Part shown: positions 26,456-40,616 of the stretch, piece after piece
Position numbering within the stretch: position 1 is the first letter of the stretch
How the letters are laid out: each line of letters starts with the position of its first letter
Origin: Microvelia longipes
Taxonomy: Eukaryota; Arthropoda; Insecta; Hemiptera; Veliidae
Assembly: GCA_018340805.1 (NCBI GenBank)
Contig: JACMZG010001913.1
Location: 37,785,799 to 37,849,798 of the forward strand
Length of the DNA: 64,000 bases
Direction: 5' to 3'
Notes under the pieces: model-generated
What the model was told of the DNA's origin: nothing
What the model saw: only the letters and a program-made list of their open reading frames with translations
The model's database searches: none
Program-made: the position numbers and the translations under genes

Positions 26456-27230
26456 TCAGAGCACACTTCTTATAGTTTTGTATGCGATCCACACTTAAGA
26501 GAACTTGGGAGAGGATTGCCTTTATTCAATGCCCTTTAAATAACGAGCTCTATAATGTCACAGTAATTTCCAGTAAGTCGGCTCTACAAGTACCCGCAGC
26601 CGTGTTAACCTGAGACCACAAACCCATTTAGCATTTTTGGGAAACTAATTATACTCGGCATGTTAAACAAGGGTGATAAAGAGATAATAATGTACCTTAA
26701 GTGGTTCACATTCAAGGTAGGCAGGGATACCCGCATATTGTGAATATAATTATCTGCTTTGAATAATAATTTTATATATACGTAGCTTTACTGTCTCAAA
26801 TGTTTCCTAAAGGACACTATAGTAAATGGTATTCAAGTTTTTACAGGTTATTTCTCCTAACAAGAGAAATACACATTTGAGTCACATTTGGCCTAAAACA
26901 TCACTTAGAGGGAAACTTACTTACAGTCCAAGAGCCACGTCTAATAAATGTGACTCATTTTGTACTATTTCAAACCAATTTTTTCTGTAAATATACCTTA
27001 AATTATGAAGGAAAAGCATTGTCTGCCTATCCAGATTGTAGTCCTTCATATGAATGCGGACGTTTAAAATATTAGAAAATCAAACAAATTCCAGTTTTCT
27101 TGCAATAGATGTTTTCCTATAGGTCGTGTTCAAAACATGAAGAGAACATATTTTACATAAACAGCTATAGAACATAAATGCTGATAGGACATTTAATTTT
27201 TATTGATTTTTTATTTATTTGTATTTTTTT

Positions 27231-28926
<1,696 letters not shown>

Positions 28927-29310
28927 TTATTTTATTGCTCTTTTTTTAAGTGTTTTGTAACTTGTCTTTTATTACTTTAGACTTTAATATTTTTTTATAA
29001 TTATTTGTACAGGCACTGATGATGGCCTCGTGTTAGACTGAAATCGCTTTGAATACATTAATGGTTTTGTGAAGAGACTCTTTTCTTAGTTCTTTTCAAA
29101 TTCATCCATTTAACAAAATTTATAATAAATTATATTAAGTGTAAAAATTGTTTGGAGATCGAAGTTAGTTATCTATAAACCTTCCATGCGACGTACCTCA
29201 TAAAAGCGTACTTTTGAATATTCTATAATATGTAACTTCCTCATTACTGAATTTTCTATTTAAGGAAGGTTTAATACATTATTATTAGTTTAATTCAATT
29301 TATATAGATA

Positions 29311-29577
29311 TAATATCAACACCAACAACGTCTTTCCACTAAATTTAAACTTTATTTGCAGAGCCGGCTTTCGGCAATAATGCCATCTACAGTGCCGTGG
29401 AGGGATGTTGAGTCTTTCAATTCATGGAATCTGACTTGAATTGAAAGAATCAACATCCCTCCACGGCACTGTAGATGGCATTATTGCCGAAAGCCGGCTC
29501 TGCAAATAAAGTTTAAATTTAGTGGAAAGACGTTGTTGGTGTTGATATTATTGAAGAAATTCCACTGCGCTTACTGA
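29311..29577. mobile_element. Near-perfect palindromic MITE
   Basis: Arms of about 114 bp run from TAATATCAACACCAACAACG inward and are almost identical (one substitution seen near AGTCTTTC/ATTCTTTC). A short spacer is centred near 29430. The family shares its terminus with 6716-6869 and, more distantly, with 61797-62115. The right flank (29551-29577) also belongs to the family because the 6.7-kb copy carries it. Confidence 0.8.
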
Positions 29578-30311
29578 AGTTATTATATAGATATATATTT
29601 AGAAAAAAATAAAACAATCAGCTCTAAAGATAAAAAATAGATACCTTAAATAATCACTACTTTAAATAATAAAATTATATTTTCTGGTAAAAATTCACTA
29701 AAAGCTACGTAGGTCGGTAATTAGCTCAAAGAGTAAGTACAAACATTAAACGAATCGAATACAATTATGTTTGCAATAAAATAACATCTTTCATTTACAC
29801 ATTAAAAATATGTTTCCTTCAACCGAATTATTTACAACATGTTGCGCAAAGTAAATAATTATACTATAGATATTCTGAAAATAGAGCAATAATGACGCAA
29901 TGTTTAGTGTTTATAAGGATAAAATTAGAATTAAATACAAACTTTTTATATAAAGAAGAGAGTATAAATAAAATAACAGTATAGTTATATTAGTGCACTC
30001 TTTAGTAATAATGTTAAATTATTCTCCATCCCGTATGACTAGGTATCTCATATAGATATTACAACATATTAATGTTTTTAAAAATAAAATGCATTTTACG
30101 TCCAGACGGGAGAAAAAGTATAATTTTTTCCCTTTAGCATAAGGAGAAATATGTTTCCTTCGAGTCCAAATGAACAGGGGAAAAGTAATAAAATGGAGTA
30201 AAGAGTTTTGGCAACTACTCAACTTCTGCTCCTCATTAGCTCAGTTGGAAGCCTAGCACGTATATAGTCAAATAATTAAGTACTTTGAGAGTACTTAACA
30301 GTTAATGAGAT

Positions 30312-30344
30312 AGGCTATACCCCCTCTAGTATATATCTCTATGC
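30312..30344 (-). mobile_element. Terminal fragment of the CATAGAGATATA-family MITE
   Basis: GATAGGCTATACCCCCTCTA followed by GTATATATCTCTATG matches the terminus of the intact 42646-42967 copy in reverse. The rest is missing. Confidence 0.6.
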
Positions 30345-31261
30345 CCAAAAGGACTTTAACAACGATCACCCTTTCGTTATCAATTTCTTATCAGCGACTG
30401 TGGGGCTGCTACGGACTTTAAATCGCAAATAAAGGTTAAGTGCGAATCTTTAAATACTAGGTTTTTTTTAAAATTATTTAAAACGAGCGGCTAATTAAAC
30501 ATTTTTTCGAGTGCACTACTTATTTTAGTACATTTTTGTGATTGATATTTGTTTTTCCCCCTTTAAATATTAACTGTAATAAGTAATTTTACAACTTTAA
30601 CCAAATATTTTTGAATATAATAAAAGCAATCGTGATTTTAAGTTATATTTAAGGCAAAGTTTTATAAATATAACTTCTATTTATTATAAATATAAGTTCT
30701 ATTTATAAAACTTTGATTTAAGGCAATTCATTGTTCTGTATGAATTGTTCAAAATTTTAATAAAAACATTTACTTTACCTTCACTATATTTTCTCTTTTT
30801 CTTTAACTAATTTATTTGAACAATCATTTCACATAATTTAATACAAAATTATTAAACTATCACGTACATATTAAAACAAGAAAACATGATTAAAAGCTTA
30901 GATTAAAAGTAAAACTCATCTAATGTTATCAGGGTTGCCAATAAAACCAAGTAAAAAAACGTAAATCCTAAGAGGAGCATGCGCAGTTATTCCAAGTTTA
31001 GCTATTGTTTATTTTTGAGCCAGCAATTAGCTGATTACGCATGTCTGATTTTTTTACACAGCTTAGTATAGGAGTTTCCCTAATTGGTATATAACTTTAG
31101 TGCGGGGTTAGTAGGTTTGCGAAAATTTCTATTTTCCGCAACACTACCGCAAGCTGTTTAAGAACGTCCCATACGATTACATAGGTTGGAATTTGAGCTA
31201 TCACCGCACGCAACGGACGGACGTATCGCTACCGCAGTATTGTAATGCACCTTTACGGTTA

Positions 31262-31452
31262 CAATAAATGTATTGTTTTCGGCTTCCCGCACATTGTTTG
31301 TGTCTTGATTTGTATTTTAAACCTGCTACTGTATGTTCTGTAATTTTGTTATGTTTATTTGATTATATTGATAGTCGAAGGTGATAAGGTTACTTTTTCG
31401 ATGTTTAAAATTCAAGCAATAGGACCCCTCTAGTATGATATCTCTATGATTG
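31262..31452 (+). mobile_element. 5'-truncated CATAGAGATATA-family MITE
   Basis: It contains CGGCTTCCCGCACATTGTTT, GATTTGTATTTTAAACC, AGGTTACTTTTTCGATGTTT, and an end TAGGACCCCTCTAGTATGAT then ATCTCTATG, matching the 3' half of the 42646-42967 copy. Confidence 0.7.
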
Positions 31453-32432
31453 TACCTAAACTATAATTAATGTATTCAGTTAAAAAAATCTAAATAAAGA
31501 AGTAGAATGGAAAGGAAGTGGCAGTGATGCCTTGTTCTATGAATGAAGATGTTCCTAGAGTTAGTCGACTCAGACTCAATATGACTGAAATCTTTTTGTA
31601 TCCTGTTTGTCCGTCTCCCCTCTAAACCTTAGCTGAGGTCTAAATCCGTCCTGCTTTTAAACCTTAAAACTAGGTAGAACTGATTCAACGTTAACGCTTC
31701 AAAGTAAGATAAAAGGAAATAAACTATAAATGGACTAAATATAGATTTATATATTTAGAAAGAAATCATAACAATGTTAAGTTTTCCGTTGTCTTGTTAC
31801 CCTCAACACAGCTTATTCTATTCAATTATTTCGTAAAACTAAAGAAATAGATTTTAACTCGATACTGAAGTAACATTTTATGGCTAAGAAAAATTTGTAA
31901 ATTAGCAAGCTACAGAAAATCAATAATTAAGAGGGTTGGTTGGTATTACTTAACTTCGGACCATGCAACACAGTTTAAAATATCAACCATATTTGCTTAT
32001 TTAATTTTTTACGTAAATTTACCGGGGGATGTCCGCCCTGCAGATGACCGGAGTCAAAACATATCTACTGTTGTCTAGAGCTGCATACCCCAGGCGGACA
32101 AATATCGTTCATGAATGATTATTTCTTTAGCTTACAACTTACAAACAACTATAGGGATCTTTCGATTCTAAAAATCTCTATTTTAATTATTTTATTAATT
32201 GAACATTTTATTACTATTAACAAATCGTCCCATGAATATTTTCAATTTCCCGTACTATGTCTAGAAACCCTAGTTCACTGTGGATAAACTACTGAGTCAA
32301 GTAACATGATAAGGATAATCAAAGTAGAGCGGTTTGATTAATGTGATTTATCAAATTATTAAAAAAATAAGTTGTGCATACTGCCACAATATAAGCGAAT
32401 TTTTAAACGTATTATAGTACGACACACGGGTA

Positions 32433-32566
32433 AAATCAGTTGACAGCGTGGGAAAATAGTGTTGAGGAACCAATAGGGTTGGCCTAATTTGAAATTAAGG
32501 GCGTGGTTTAACATCCAGGAGTAACCTCATTGGCTCCCTCGCATTATTTTCCCACGTTGTCGACTG
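32433..32566. mobile_element. Small TIR element (family TCAGTTGACAGC), copy 1
   Basis: The left end AATCAGTTGACAGCGTGGGA, followed by AAATA, mirrors the right end TATTTTCCCACGTTGTCGAC/TGTC. Inside, GGTTTAACATCCAGGAG and ACCTCATTGGCTCCCTC match the copy at 60100-60233. Confidence 0.7.
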
Positions 32567-32963
32567 TCAGACGATCTTAAATGGCATATATCCATGCATA
32601 ACAAAATTTTTGATATTTTTTTTAGTAAGTATTGTTTTTGTTTAAGATGGAATAAAACAATAAACTACAAATAGAGAGGAAATATAAATTAAGGAAAAAA
32701 GGCTAATTGAAAAGCAACTATACATAATAACAAGATAAAACATACAAGAACAAATAAGTAGAAATAATTATAAGTTACAAAGAGTGAGATACTCGTACTC
32801 GATCCTCAGTCACGGTTAATGAACACGTGTTTCTGTTTCTAGGTAACTCGGGAATGGCAATGACATCTACAAGTGACAAAGTTATTAGAAGAAACAATAA
32901 ATTAAAAGTAATGAACAATGAAGTGCTGGTGTCGTAGTCTCTAGTATTGGTTGAGCGTTGTAG

Positions 32964-33215
32964 TAACGGAGAAATATACTAGAGAGGTCATAGTCTATCT
33001 GAATGTATTGAGAGGCCTGAAACATCTTCTTGGGGCTCTTAGGGGCTCTGTGTAACCTGTGTGAGGTAAGGTTATCATAAATCAATAAATAACAATAAAT
33101 CAATTGTTTTGGGCTTCCAAGACATTTATTGTGTTTTGATTTGACGTTCTAGTATACAAGTTACTGTATTTTTGTACAGATTATTAGATTGTATTTAGAA
33201 GCGAAGGTGATAATA
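32964..33215 (+). mobile_element. Truncated CATAGAGATATA-family MITE
   Basis: The blocks AAATATACTAGAGAGGTCAT, ATTGAGAGGCCTGAAACATC, GGGGCTCTGTGTAACCTG, ATCAATTGTTTTGGGCTTCC and GAAGGTGATAA are present. The 3' terminus is missing. Confidence 0.7.
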
Positions 33216-35404
33216 GAAATTAATCAGGACAGTACTTATTTTATATCAACCTGAAATAAAGTTGGTCTTTATATTCATTCAATAAAACCCTTCTCGTACA
33301 TGTTTCATTTGTAAGAAAGACACAAGTTGTTATTAAAAACACACAAGAGTTGAATTATGTTAAACTTGTAAAAGGGCGAGGCCATAGAGACAATAACAAT
33401 AGAATGGAATAAACCGGGATCCTGACCCTTTTTAAACCTATAAGGAGGGGATAAGATCAGTCTGAAGGGAACTTGAAAGATACGGGCTTCAGGTTTATAA
33501 AAACTTACATTTGAGTCTATCCTGTGATGTGTCAACTATGAAAGTATGGTGAAAAAATCCATTATTACTATTAAGCCTTCGGCAAATGTAGAGCAAGAAG
33601 AAAATCGTGATGCATGTAAAATCTAGACTAATATTCATGAAACCACAACCTAGCACACCTTTATTTGCACTGGCAGAGATTGTTTGATTCTAAATACGGG
33701 CTTCTTGATGTAATGAAAAATATTGATATCTGAGAAACCCATCCACCAACAGAGCACGCTCGATGCTGCTTAACACTAGTGATCTGACAAAAAATGGAAC
33801 AAATTGTATAAAAATGGAACAATGTATGTAAAGGGATACACTGGAGCCAAGTTACAACTAAATTGAAGGCTTTCCAATTTTAACGATAGTCTGCAAAAAT
33901 ATATAAAAACATATATAAATGTTTTTTTTAATATACATGTTACTTGATAAAAATTCAGTAATGCTGATAATGATAATATAATAAAATTGAGTACTTTGCT
34001 CAGTCTTTTATCACACTACAAGCGGCCACTTTTCAAATCGATCCGATACATTTTCTGAGTACAGACAAAAAATAATTTTCCTGGAAGCACAACTAAACCA
34101 AAAGATTGATTCTTAAATTAAGCTACAACTCTACTATGGACACATGGGAGATACGATAATAACAGAACCACAAGGACGGACAACCAGGTAAAAACTTCTC
34201 ATGAGTGCTTAAAATACGTAAAACGGAAAATAAGAGGTAATATCTCGGTTTCGGATTTTTGTGCCAACACATTACTTTTCCTCGTTTAGGTATATAAACA
34301 AGAAAAGTAAGAAATATTTAAACTAAAAGAAAACTATACGTACATTAAGAATATTTACTAAAAATAAATAATATAGAAGTAAACAATAGTCTGACCTTGT
34401 GCCGAGTTCCCAACATTCAAGGAAAACTTATTTGATGTAATTAAGGAAATAATAAGATTTTAGACTAGACAGTAAACAGTAAAATCTTACAGTACATCAT
34501 ATTTTTCTAGGCATTAATTAAGTGAAAACTATTAATTTTGATTTAATTATATGATACACATATTTTAAAAAATAACGTAATTGCAACAGGTGCTAATGAG
34601 ACGAGGTTAAGACTTTATCGCTAATAAGGGGAGTACTAAGTAGAATACACTAAAATAGAAATGACTAGAGTTTTAAGTAAAATATTTTAATTCTATGACG
34701 ACACTTGCAAAGAATAGGGGTATTTCCATTTTAGCCTACTTCTTCCCTAATTTTAGCTGACGAGCCTTAGTATTTCCTTAAGTATAGCCTAAAGTATAAA
34801 TGAAGTGTTTATCTAACAATAATATCCTGGCACCAGTAATATTATAACTGGTAATTGATATTATTGGTAATTGATGGTTACTATTGATTAGTATGCAAGA
34901 AGTTAACAATGTAATTGCTGATGGTTGTTAAAACATTTAAAGTTACAACAAACCTAAATATTACAAATTTAAAGTGGAGGGGGATAGAAAAAATCCATTG
35001 TTTAAACCTAAGGGTCTAGATAAAATTAAAATTAGTAACAAAAAAATTAAGTAACCCCCCTCCTAATTCCTAAAATCGTCAACTCCTAATAAATAAAAGT
35101 CGAATCAACTTTATTCATGACTTAATATAATTATAAGTAATAATTTCTTACTTATATTTATCAGTGGATACTCAAGGTTAGAGAGTAATAAAGCAACTAA
35201 GTCAAGGAAATAATAAACTTATATTCAGCAGCTATAAATTAACTTTTATGACTTTATGACAGTATTATAGATAACTTTGATCAAATAATTTAATGTTAAA
35301 GAGAATTAACACTATAATTAAGAAGTATAGAGAGGTAAATAAATAAATAATACACACATGTAGTTACGATACATCGTAACTGCATTAGATTGCGTATATT
35401 TATA

Positions 35405-36280
35405 ATAATAGATTATAAAAGAGGCTCGATTCGCTCGCTAGTTTACGTATCTTTAGAATTTAAAATAGGAAAATAAACTTGCTTCGCTCGCTAAATTGCC
35501 TTTAGGTACAATAGAGCTTAGTAAAAAAGGCTCGCTTCGCACGCTAAGTTGCGTGTATCAACGATACATCAGGGTAAAAAAGGCTTGCTTCGCTAGAATA
35601 AGCTTCATTAATGTGATATCAATGCAAAAAAAAAGGGCTCGCATCGCTCCCTAGATTAAGTGTACTCTTAATTCTGTAAAATAAATAGAGCTTGCTTCGC
35701 TCACTAAATTACGTAATATGTTTATAATGTTGCATGTTAAAAAGGGTCTCGCTTTGCTCGCTAGAGTACGTATTTTTAGAATTTGACATTGCAAAAAAGG
35801 ACTCGCTTCGCTCACTAAATTGCGCATGTTATTAATTTTTCATACTAAAAAAGGGCTCGCTTCGCTCGCTAGATTACGTATCTTTAAAATTTTAAAGATA
35901 CATAGTAAAAAAGTTATGTAAATTTACATAATTATAAATTTATGTAAAAAAGACTCGCTTCGCTTGCTAAATTGCGTATATTTATAATAATACATTTTAA
36001 AAAGGGCCTGCTTCGCTCGCTAAATTGCTTATTGTTACGATAAATCATGGTATAAAGCTCGTTTCATTTGCCAGATGGCATATATTTATAATAATACATA
36101 GTAAGAAAGGCTCGCTTCGCTCGCTAAATTCCGTCTGTTTGTAATATAACATACAAAAAAGGGGCTCGCTACGCTCGCTTGATCGCGTGTATATATGAGT
36201 TTACATATTTAAAAAGGACTAGCTTCGCTCGCAAGCTTGCGGTTATTGTTGATAGACAGTTAAAAGAACTCGCTAAGTAT
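35405..36280. repeat. Degenerate ~54-bp array with CTCGCTTCGCTCGC core, about 16 units
   Basis: A GC-rich core GGCTCGCTTCGCTCGCTA recurs every 52-57 bp, at about 35421, 35477, 35529, 35581, 35636, 35687, 35743, 35798, 35854, 35950, 36005, 36056, 36108, 36162 and 36216. It is separated by AT-rich, diverged spacers (AAATTGCGTATATTTATAAT-like, AAAAAAGG). The core is much better conserved than the spacers. Confidence 0.85.
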
Positions 36281-36354
36281 CTACAGTATATTACAATTGA
36301 TCTTTATTTCAGGATTTCTTTTAAAAATTAGTAAAAACCAATTATTTAATAAAA

Positions 36355-36790
36355 TTATGGCCGCCATGTTGAATTTTTTAAAATATGGTATATACATTTT
36401 TTGTCATACTAATCAAGAGCTTCTCAACAATATATTTAAAATAATATTTTAAGTTTATATTTTTAGTTAAATATAATTAACAATAATTTAATTTTTTATG
36501 CTTACAATTTTTGCCGCCATTTTGATTTTTTTTTAATTTAGCATGCGATATATATTATCTTTTTTTACTCTTCAAGACCTTTAAAATGATATGCAAGTCG
36601 GTCGTTTTAACTTAATTTTTTTTTCAAATGGTCAGCAATAATGGCCATTTTTAAAAATATGGGTTATTTTAATAATTTGTGCATGTCGTGTGTATTTTCT
36701 TTTTCTACTATGCAAAAGCTTTAAACGATATGCAACACGATTTTTTCACTTATATGGTCCGCCATTTTAAAAATGTCGGCGCCACTAACT
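36355..36790. repeat. Degenerate repeat with GCCGCCAT motifs
   Basis: Four diverged units of about 120-150 bp each open with a [GT]CCGCCATNTTGA-like motif (36359, 36512, 36645, 36759). These are followed by AT-rich sequence and ATACTAATCAAGAGCTTCTC-like or CAAAAGCTTTAAACGATATG-like blocks. The motif resembles the YY1/Pho site in reverse (CAANATGGCGGC); whether anything binds is unknown. Confidence 0.45.
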
Positions 36791-37798
36791 ATACAGCTCT
36801 GAAGACTATCTATTACTACATGTATACTAAGTATCATTAAAATCGGTTAATTTTTACGGCAGTTATCGTGACACGTACAAACACACAAACAACCATACAA
36901 ACTTCTGAAATGAAAGAACTCGCAACGTTCGTTCAATTAGACCAAGAGTAAAATTAAATTTAAAATATAAATTTTCTATAAATAAGCTGTAAGATAATGT
37001 GGTTAATTTAAAGACGAAACGTTATTTTTTGGGAAATCCCTTGAAACGAAAATTGTGATAAGCCCAGTATTCAAAGAGTGTGATTTGCCTAAAAAAGACA
37101 ATTATTTAAGAACAGAGACCCATTTGAAAAATCATACCTTTAACATGTTTCTAAAATAAGTGGTGGGTTAGAATAAGTGAAAGAACGAGGGGTGACTGGA
37201 TGGTCGTGGTCGGGTGTTTGACACCCTTCCTGACGACGAGATTACGTTTCAGACAGTTCTTTCAAGACCACACACTACCCCACGAAGGGATTACAATTTA
37301 GACTTATTTGTGTACTCATAAATTTTATTATTGGTAATTTAAAGTAAAACACACAAAACATTTACAGTAGATCAACAGGTGATTACTTTTATATTGATAC
37401 TATATATCTAAAGAATATTCTAAAAAAAAACAGTGTGTAAAAATTAGAGATTTGAACTCAAAATTGAAGCTATATCTAAAGTTTTGACGTTAGAAAGAAT
37501 TTGCCTAGAGTAAAAATGTCTTATTTTTGGCTTAAAAACACAAATTATTCATTATATTTTCAATTAAAAAACATTAGTATACTAAATCTAGCGGTATTAG
37601 TGACTATACACATACCTCAAAATGAAGGTAAGGCGATAAATGTTAATCAAAATAAATTAATTAAATAAAAATAATAAATTTGATAAAATACCTCACAGTT
37701 TGATCTGTCAATAGTAAATCTAATATCATTGTACAGTTTTGCTCTAACGCAAGTTAGAGCATATGTCTCAAGTAATGTACTACAAACCACACACACGT

Positions 37799-37821
37799 AT
37801 ATATATATATTATATATATAT

Positions 37822-37861
<40 letters not shown>
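37799..37861. repeat. TA microsatellite
   Basis: (TA)n of about 60 bp with two breaks. Confidence 0.95.
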
Positions 37862-37863
<2 letters not shown>

Positions 37864-38429
37864 GAATGGATCCCTCCCCCTAATTCCTCCTTTTGTCGCT
37901 TCTAAGTAAACAAGAAGAACTTCTATATTCTTTAAGAAAGAATATAGCCTAGAGACCTTTAAATAATTGATTAATATTTTTATAAAAACGAAAATACATC
38001 CAGACAGCCTTTAATCCAAACCATAAAAACTTCAATAGGTCAATATTTTCTTTATATCATAATATAATAAATCCTAGATACATTGATTACACAATCACTG
38101 CCATCAAGATTTATTTAGTTGCAATGCGAACCAGAATGAAGTAATTTATTTTTTTAGATGATCATAGACCTTTATAGAAAGAAAAAGTAACATTAGTCAG
38201 TCTTAATGATAGTATTATTGCAAATTGTTACATAAAGTAATACAAAGAACGCATAACCCAAGTTTCTTCTTTTTATTAATACAAAAAACCCTGACACAAT
38301 TTACGTAAATTCAAATTATTTTTAAACTATGCTAAAGTAATTATGATGTCATTTTCCTGTTATACATTTATTGAAACATTATGAAATTCGTAAAACAAGA
38401 AACTGTAAACTCTTTGTAAATCATAAGCT

Positions 38430-38948
38430 TGAAACATCATTTTGGGGTTTTTATGGGCACAGTATAGCCTTATTAAAACCTCCTCTAGAAGTGAGTAAAT
38501 GTTATAATTTATCGATTGTTCTCCGCTTGTTACACATTTATCGTGTTCAGTTTTGTATTTGAAACGATCTGGTATTATATCATGTATAAGTTACAGTATA
38601 GTACTGATTTTTTGACCGCGTCAATGCAGATGAAGAAATCCGACGTTTCGTCCACTGTGGAGGCATCTTCAGGGATGTAGGACATTATGGATAGAAACAC
38701 AATGCTCTACAAAACTGAACTCAGTTCAGTTTCGTAGAGCATTTCTATCCATAATGTCCTACATCCTGAAGACGAAGGTCGGATTTCATCTACATTGACG
38801 CGGTCAAAGACCTGAATCTGTATGATAATAAACGCGGAACCTACGCAGTTTTATTAGTATAATATTAATTTTAATTAAATTAATTAATAAAGGTCATGTT
38901 CAAATGTTTATTCAAACAATAGGGCCTCTAGTAATAATATCCCTAATG
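38430..38948 (+). mobile_element. Diverged CATAGAGATATA-family MITE split by a palindromic insertion
   Basis: The 5' half has GAAACATCATTTTGGGGTTT, AAAACCTCCTCTAGAAG and TTATCGATTGTTC (38430-38610). The 3' end has GTTCAAATGTTTATTCAAAC and AATAGGGCCTCTAGTAATAA (38888-38948). A separate palindromic element (38611-38808) sits between the halves. Confidence 0.6.
38611..38808. mobile_element. Palindromic element with TTTGACCGCGTCAATG ends
   Basis: Inverted arms run from TTTGACCGCGTCAATGCAGA to the centre at GAACTCAGTTC (about 38714). The right arm has several small deletions. The left arm read on the minus strand contains ATCC-CTGAAGA ... GAAAC-GTC-GGAT, a hammerhead-like order. No coding content. 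Confidence 0.75.
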
Positions 38949-40225
38949 AGAAAATTAAACAAAAATATCTAAAACAATTCACCAAATATATACTATAACT
39001 CTTCTTCAGACTCGCTTCGCTCGTCCTCAGATAGTAAATACATCTGTCATCCGTTTTATCCCCTTCCAAGCACTGGCCTGCTTAACTTCAAGACAATGCT
39101 GCGTATCTTTTATGATCCAAAAAAATCATGTATTATACTTGTATTGAAATGAAACTTGGTGTACTTATTTATTACGTAATGATATACACTTGTACTAAAT
39201 TTCAACCAAATTAAATTGTTTTCCAATTTTTTCCAATTTTGTAAAAAACGTACACAAGTCGCTTGATAAAAAAATGGAACTAATCTTGATACTGAGGTGA
39301 AACTAAGCACATATGTTAGTCTTATACATAGCTACATGCGTGCTAAATCTCAACTCGATCGCAACATTTTTCCGTGATACGTAATTGTTCGAAATTTTCA
39401 CTGAGTCATTATTGCGGGTTAATATCGTTATAAAAAATAAATTTTCCGAATAGCACAACTACAGCTATAGACTGATTTTTGTACTCTAGCAAATATGCAC
39501 TGGTAGCCACGATGATAACAAACACACACATACACATATAACAGCCAATTTTGTAAACATTTTTCGGAAGGTTTTAAAACACCTGAAACAGATCATTTTG
39601 GTTTCATCCAGGTTTCGGATTTTTTCGCAAACACAATTCTTTTCCTACATACCTACGGTATAAATGAGGAAAAGTAAAAATAAGACAAAAAACTGTATAG
39701 GGACCTCTATTATAAATTATTCAAGCTTTTGAGGAGGAATAGGTCTTACTCTACTTGATGTCCAAACATCTATTTGTTAGCGACCATGTAACTGTTTTTT
39801 GTTATTATTTATTATGTTAAGCCTTGAAAAAGATAAAATTATATCGAAAGCTCGGCAAAATTAGTTTGTTTTATTATTTTGGACCTATTCCTCCTCGAAA
39901 GTTTGAATAATGAAAAGCAAAAATTTTAGTTTTGTATGTGTGTAAAAAAATATTTAATTAAAATTACATGAAATTTGTTTTAAAATTAAATTTTAAAAAG
40001 TTAATTTTACGGAAGGACATTTCCCAAAAGCAACAATAAAAAAGAGCCGGGCACGGGAAACCTCGGAACTTATCTTCATCACATGGGATTTGCTACGCTT
40101 GTCCTTAAAATATACAAGTTGCCTAATTTATACAGCAACATAACTTCGGCCTCAGATAGTAAATACATCTGTTTTATTCCTATCCAGGCACTGACTTAAC
40201 TTTTATGATCCAACAAAAACCATAG

Positions 40226-40616
40226 GGTACTTATTTACTTGGTTCCCAACATAAAGTTGGGACCCAAGTAAATATGGCGATATAGGGCAATTATTCACTT
40301 GGGTACCGATAATATATTTACTAAATTATATAAAAGAAATTATTTAACAATCTTAATAGGGGATGTTAAAAAGCAAAGGGGCTATTGTATGGGATTGAGA
40401 ATGGGAGAAAAATAAAAGATTGATAATTGAGTAAATAAGATAATATAGTGCGAAAGTACTCTTGGTTCCCAACATAAAATGGGGACCCAAGTAAATAAGT
40501 ACCTCAAAACTGAGGGATTTTAATGGAGTTTAGACAGACCTCCTAGGTCCTATACCCAAATCCACTAGATTTTTTTTTCAGATAAATTGAGGTTGGGAAC
40601 CAAGTAAATAAGTGCC
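40226..40616. mobile_element. 391-bp non-autonomous DNA transposon with an 8-bp target duplication
   Basis: The ends are GGTACTTATTTACTTGGTTC...CCCAAC and its inverse (right end on the minus strand: GGCACTTATTTACTTGGTTC). Exact 8-bp duplications AACCATAG flank it (40218-40225 and 40617-40624). Two further internal copies of the TTGGTTCCCAAC end block face each other at 40227-40275 and 40456-40500. The superfamily is uncertain; the 8-bp duplication suits hAT or P-like elements. Confidence 0.8.

Noticed and set aside
29004..29045. Hammerhead motif at CACTGATGATGGCC...CTGAAATCGC
   Set aside because: CTGATGA and GAAA are present but there is no GUH cleavage triplet pairing into stem III, and stem II is poorly paired.
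32020..32105. Small inverted repeat GTCCGCC...GGCGGAC as a MITE
   Set aside because: Only short, poorly aligned matches and no target duplication.
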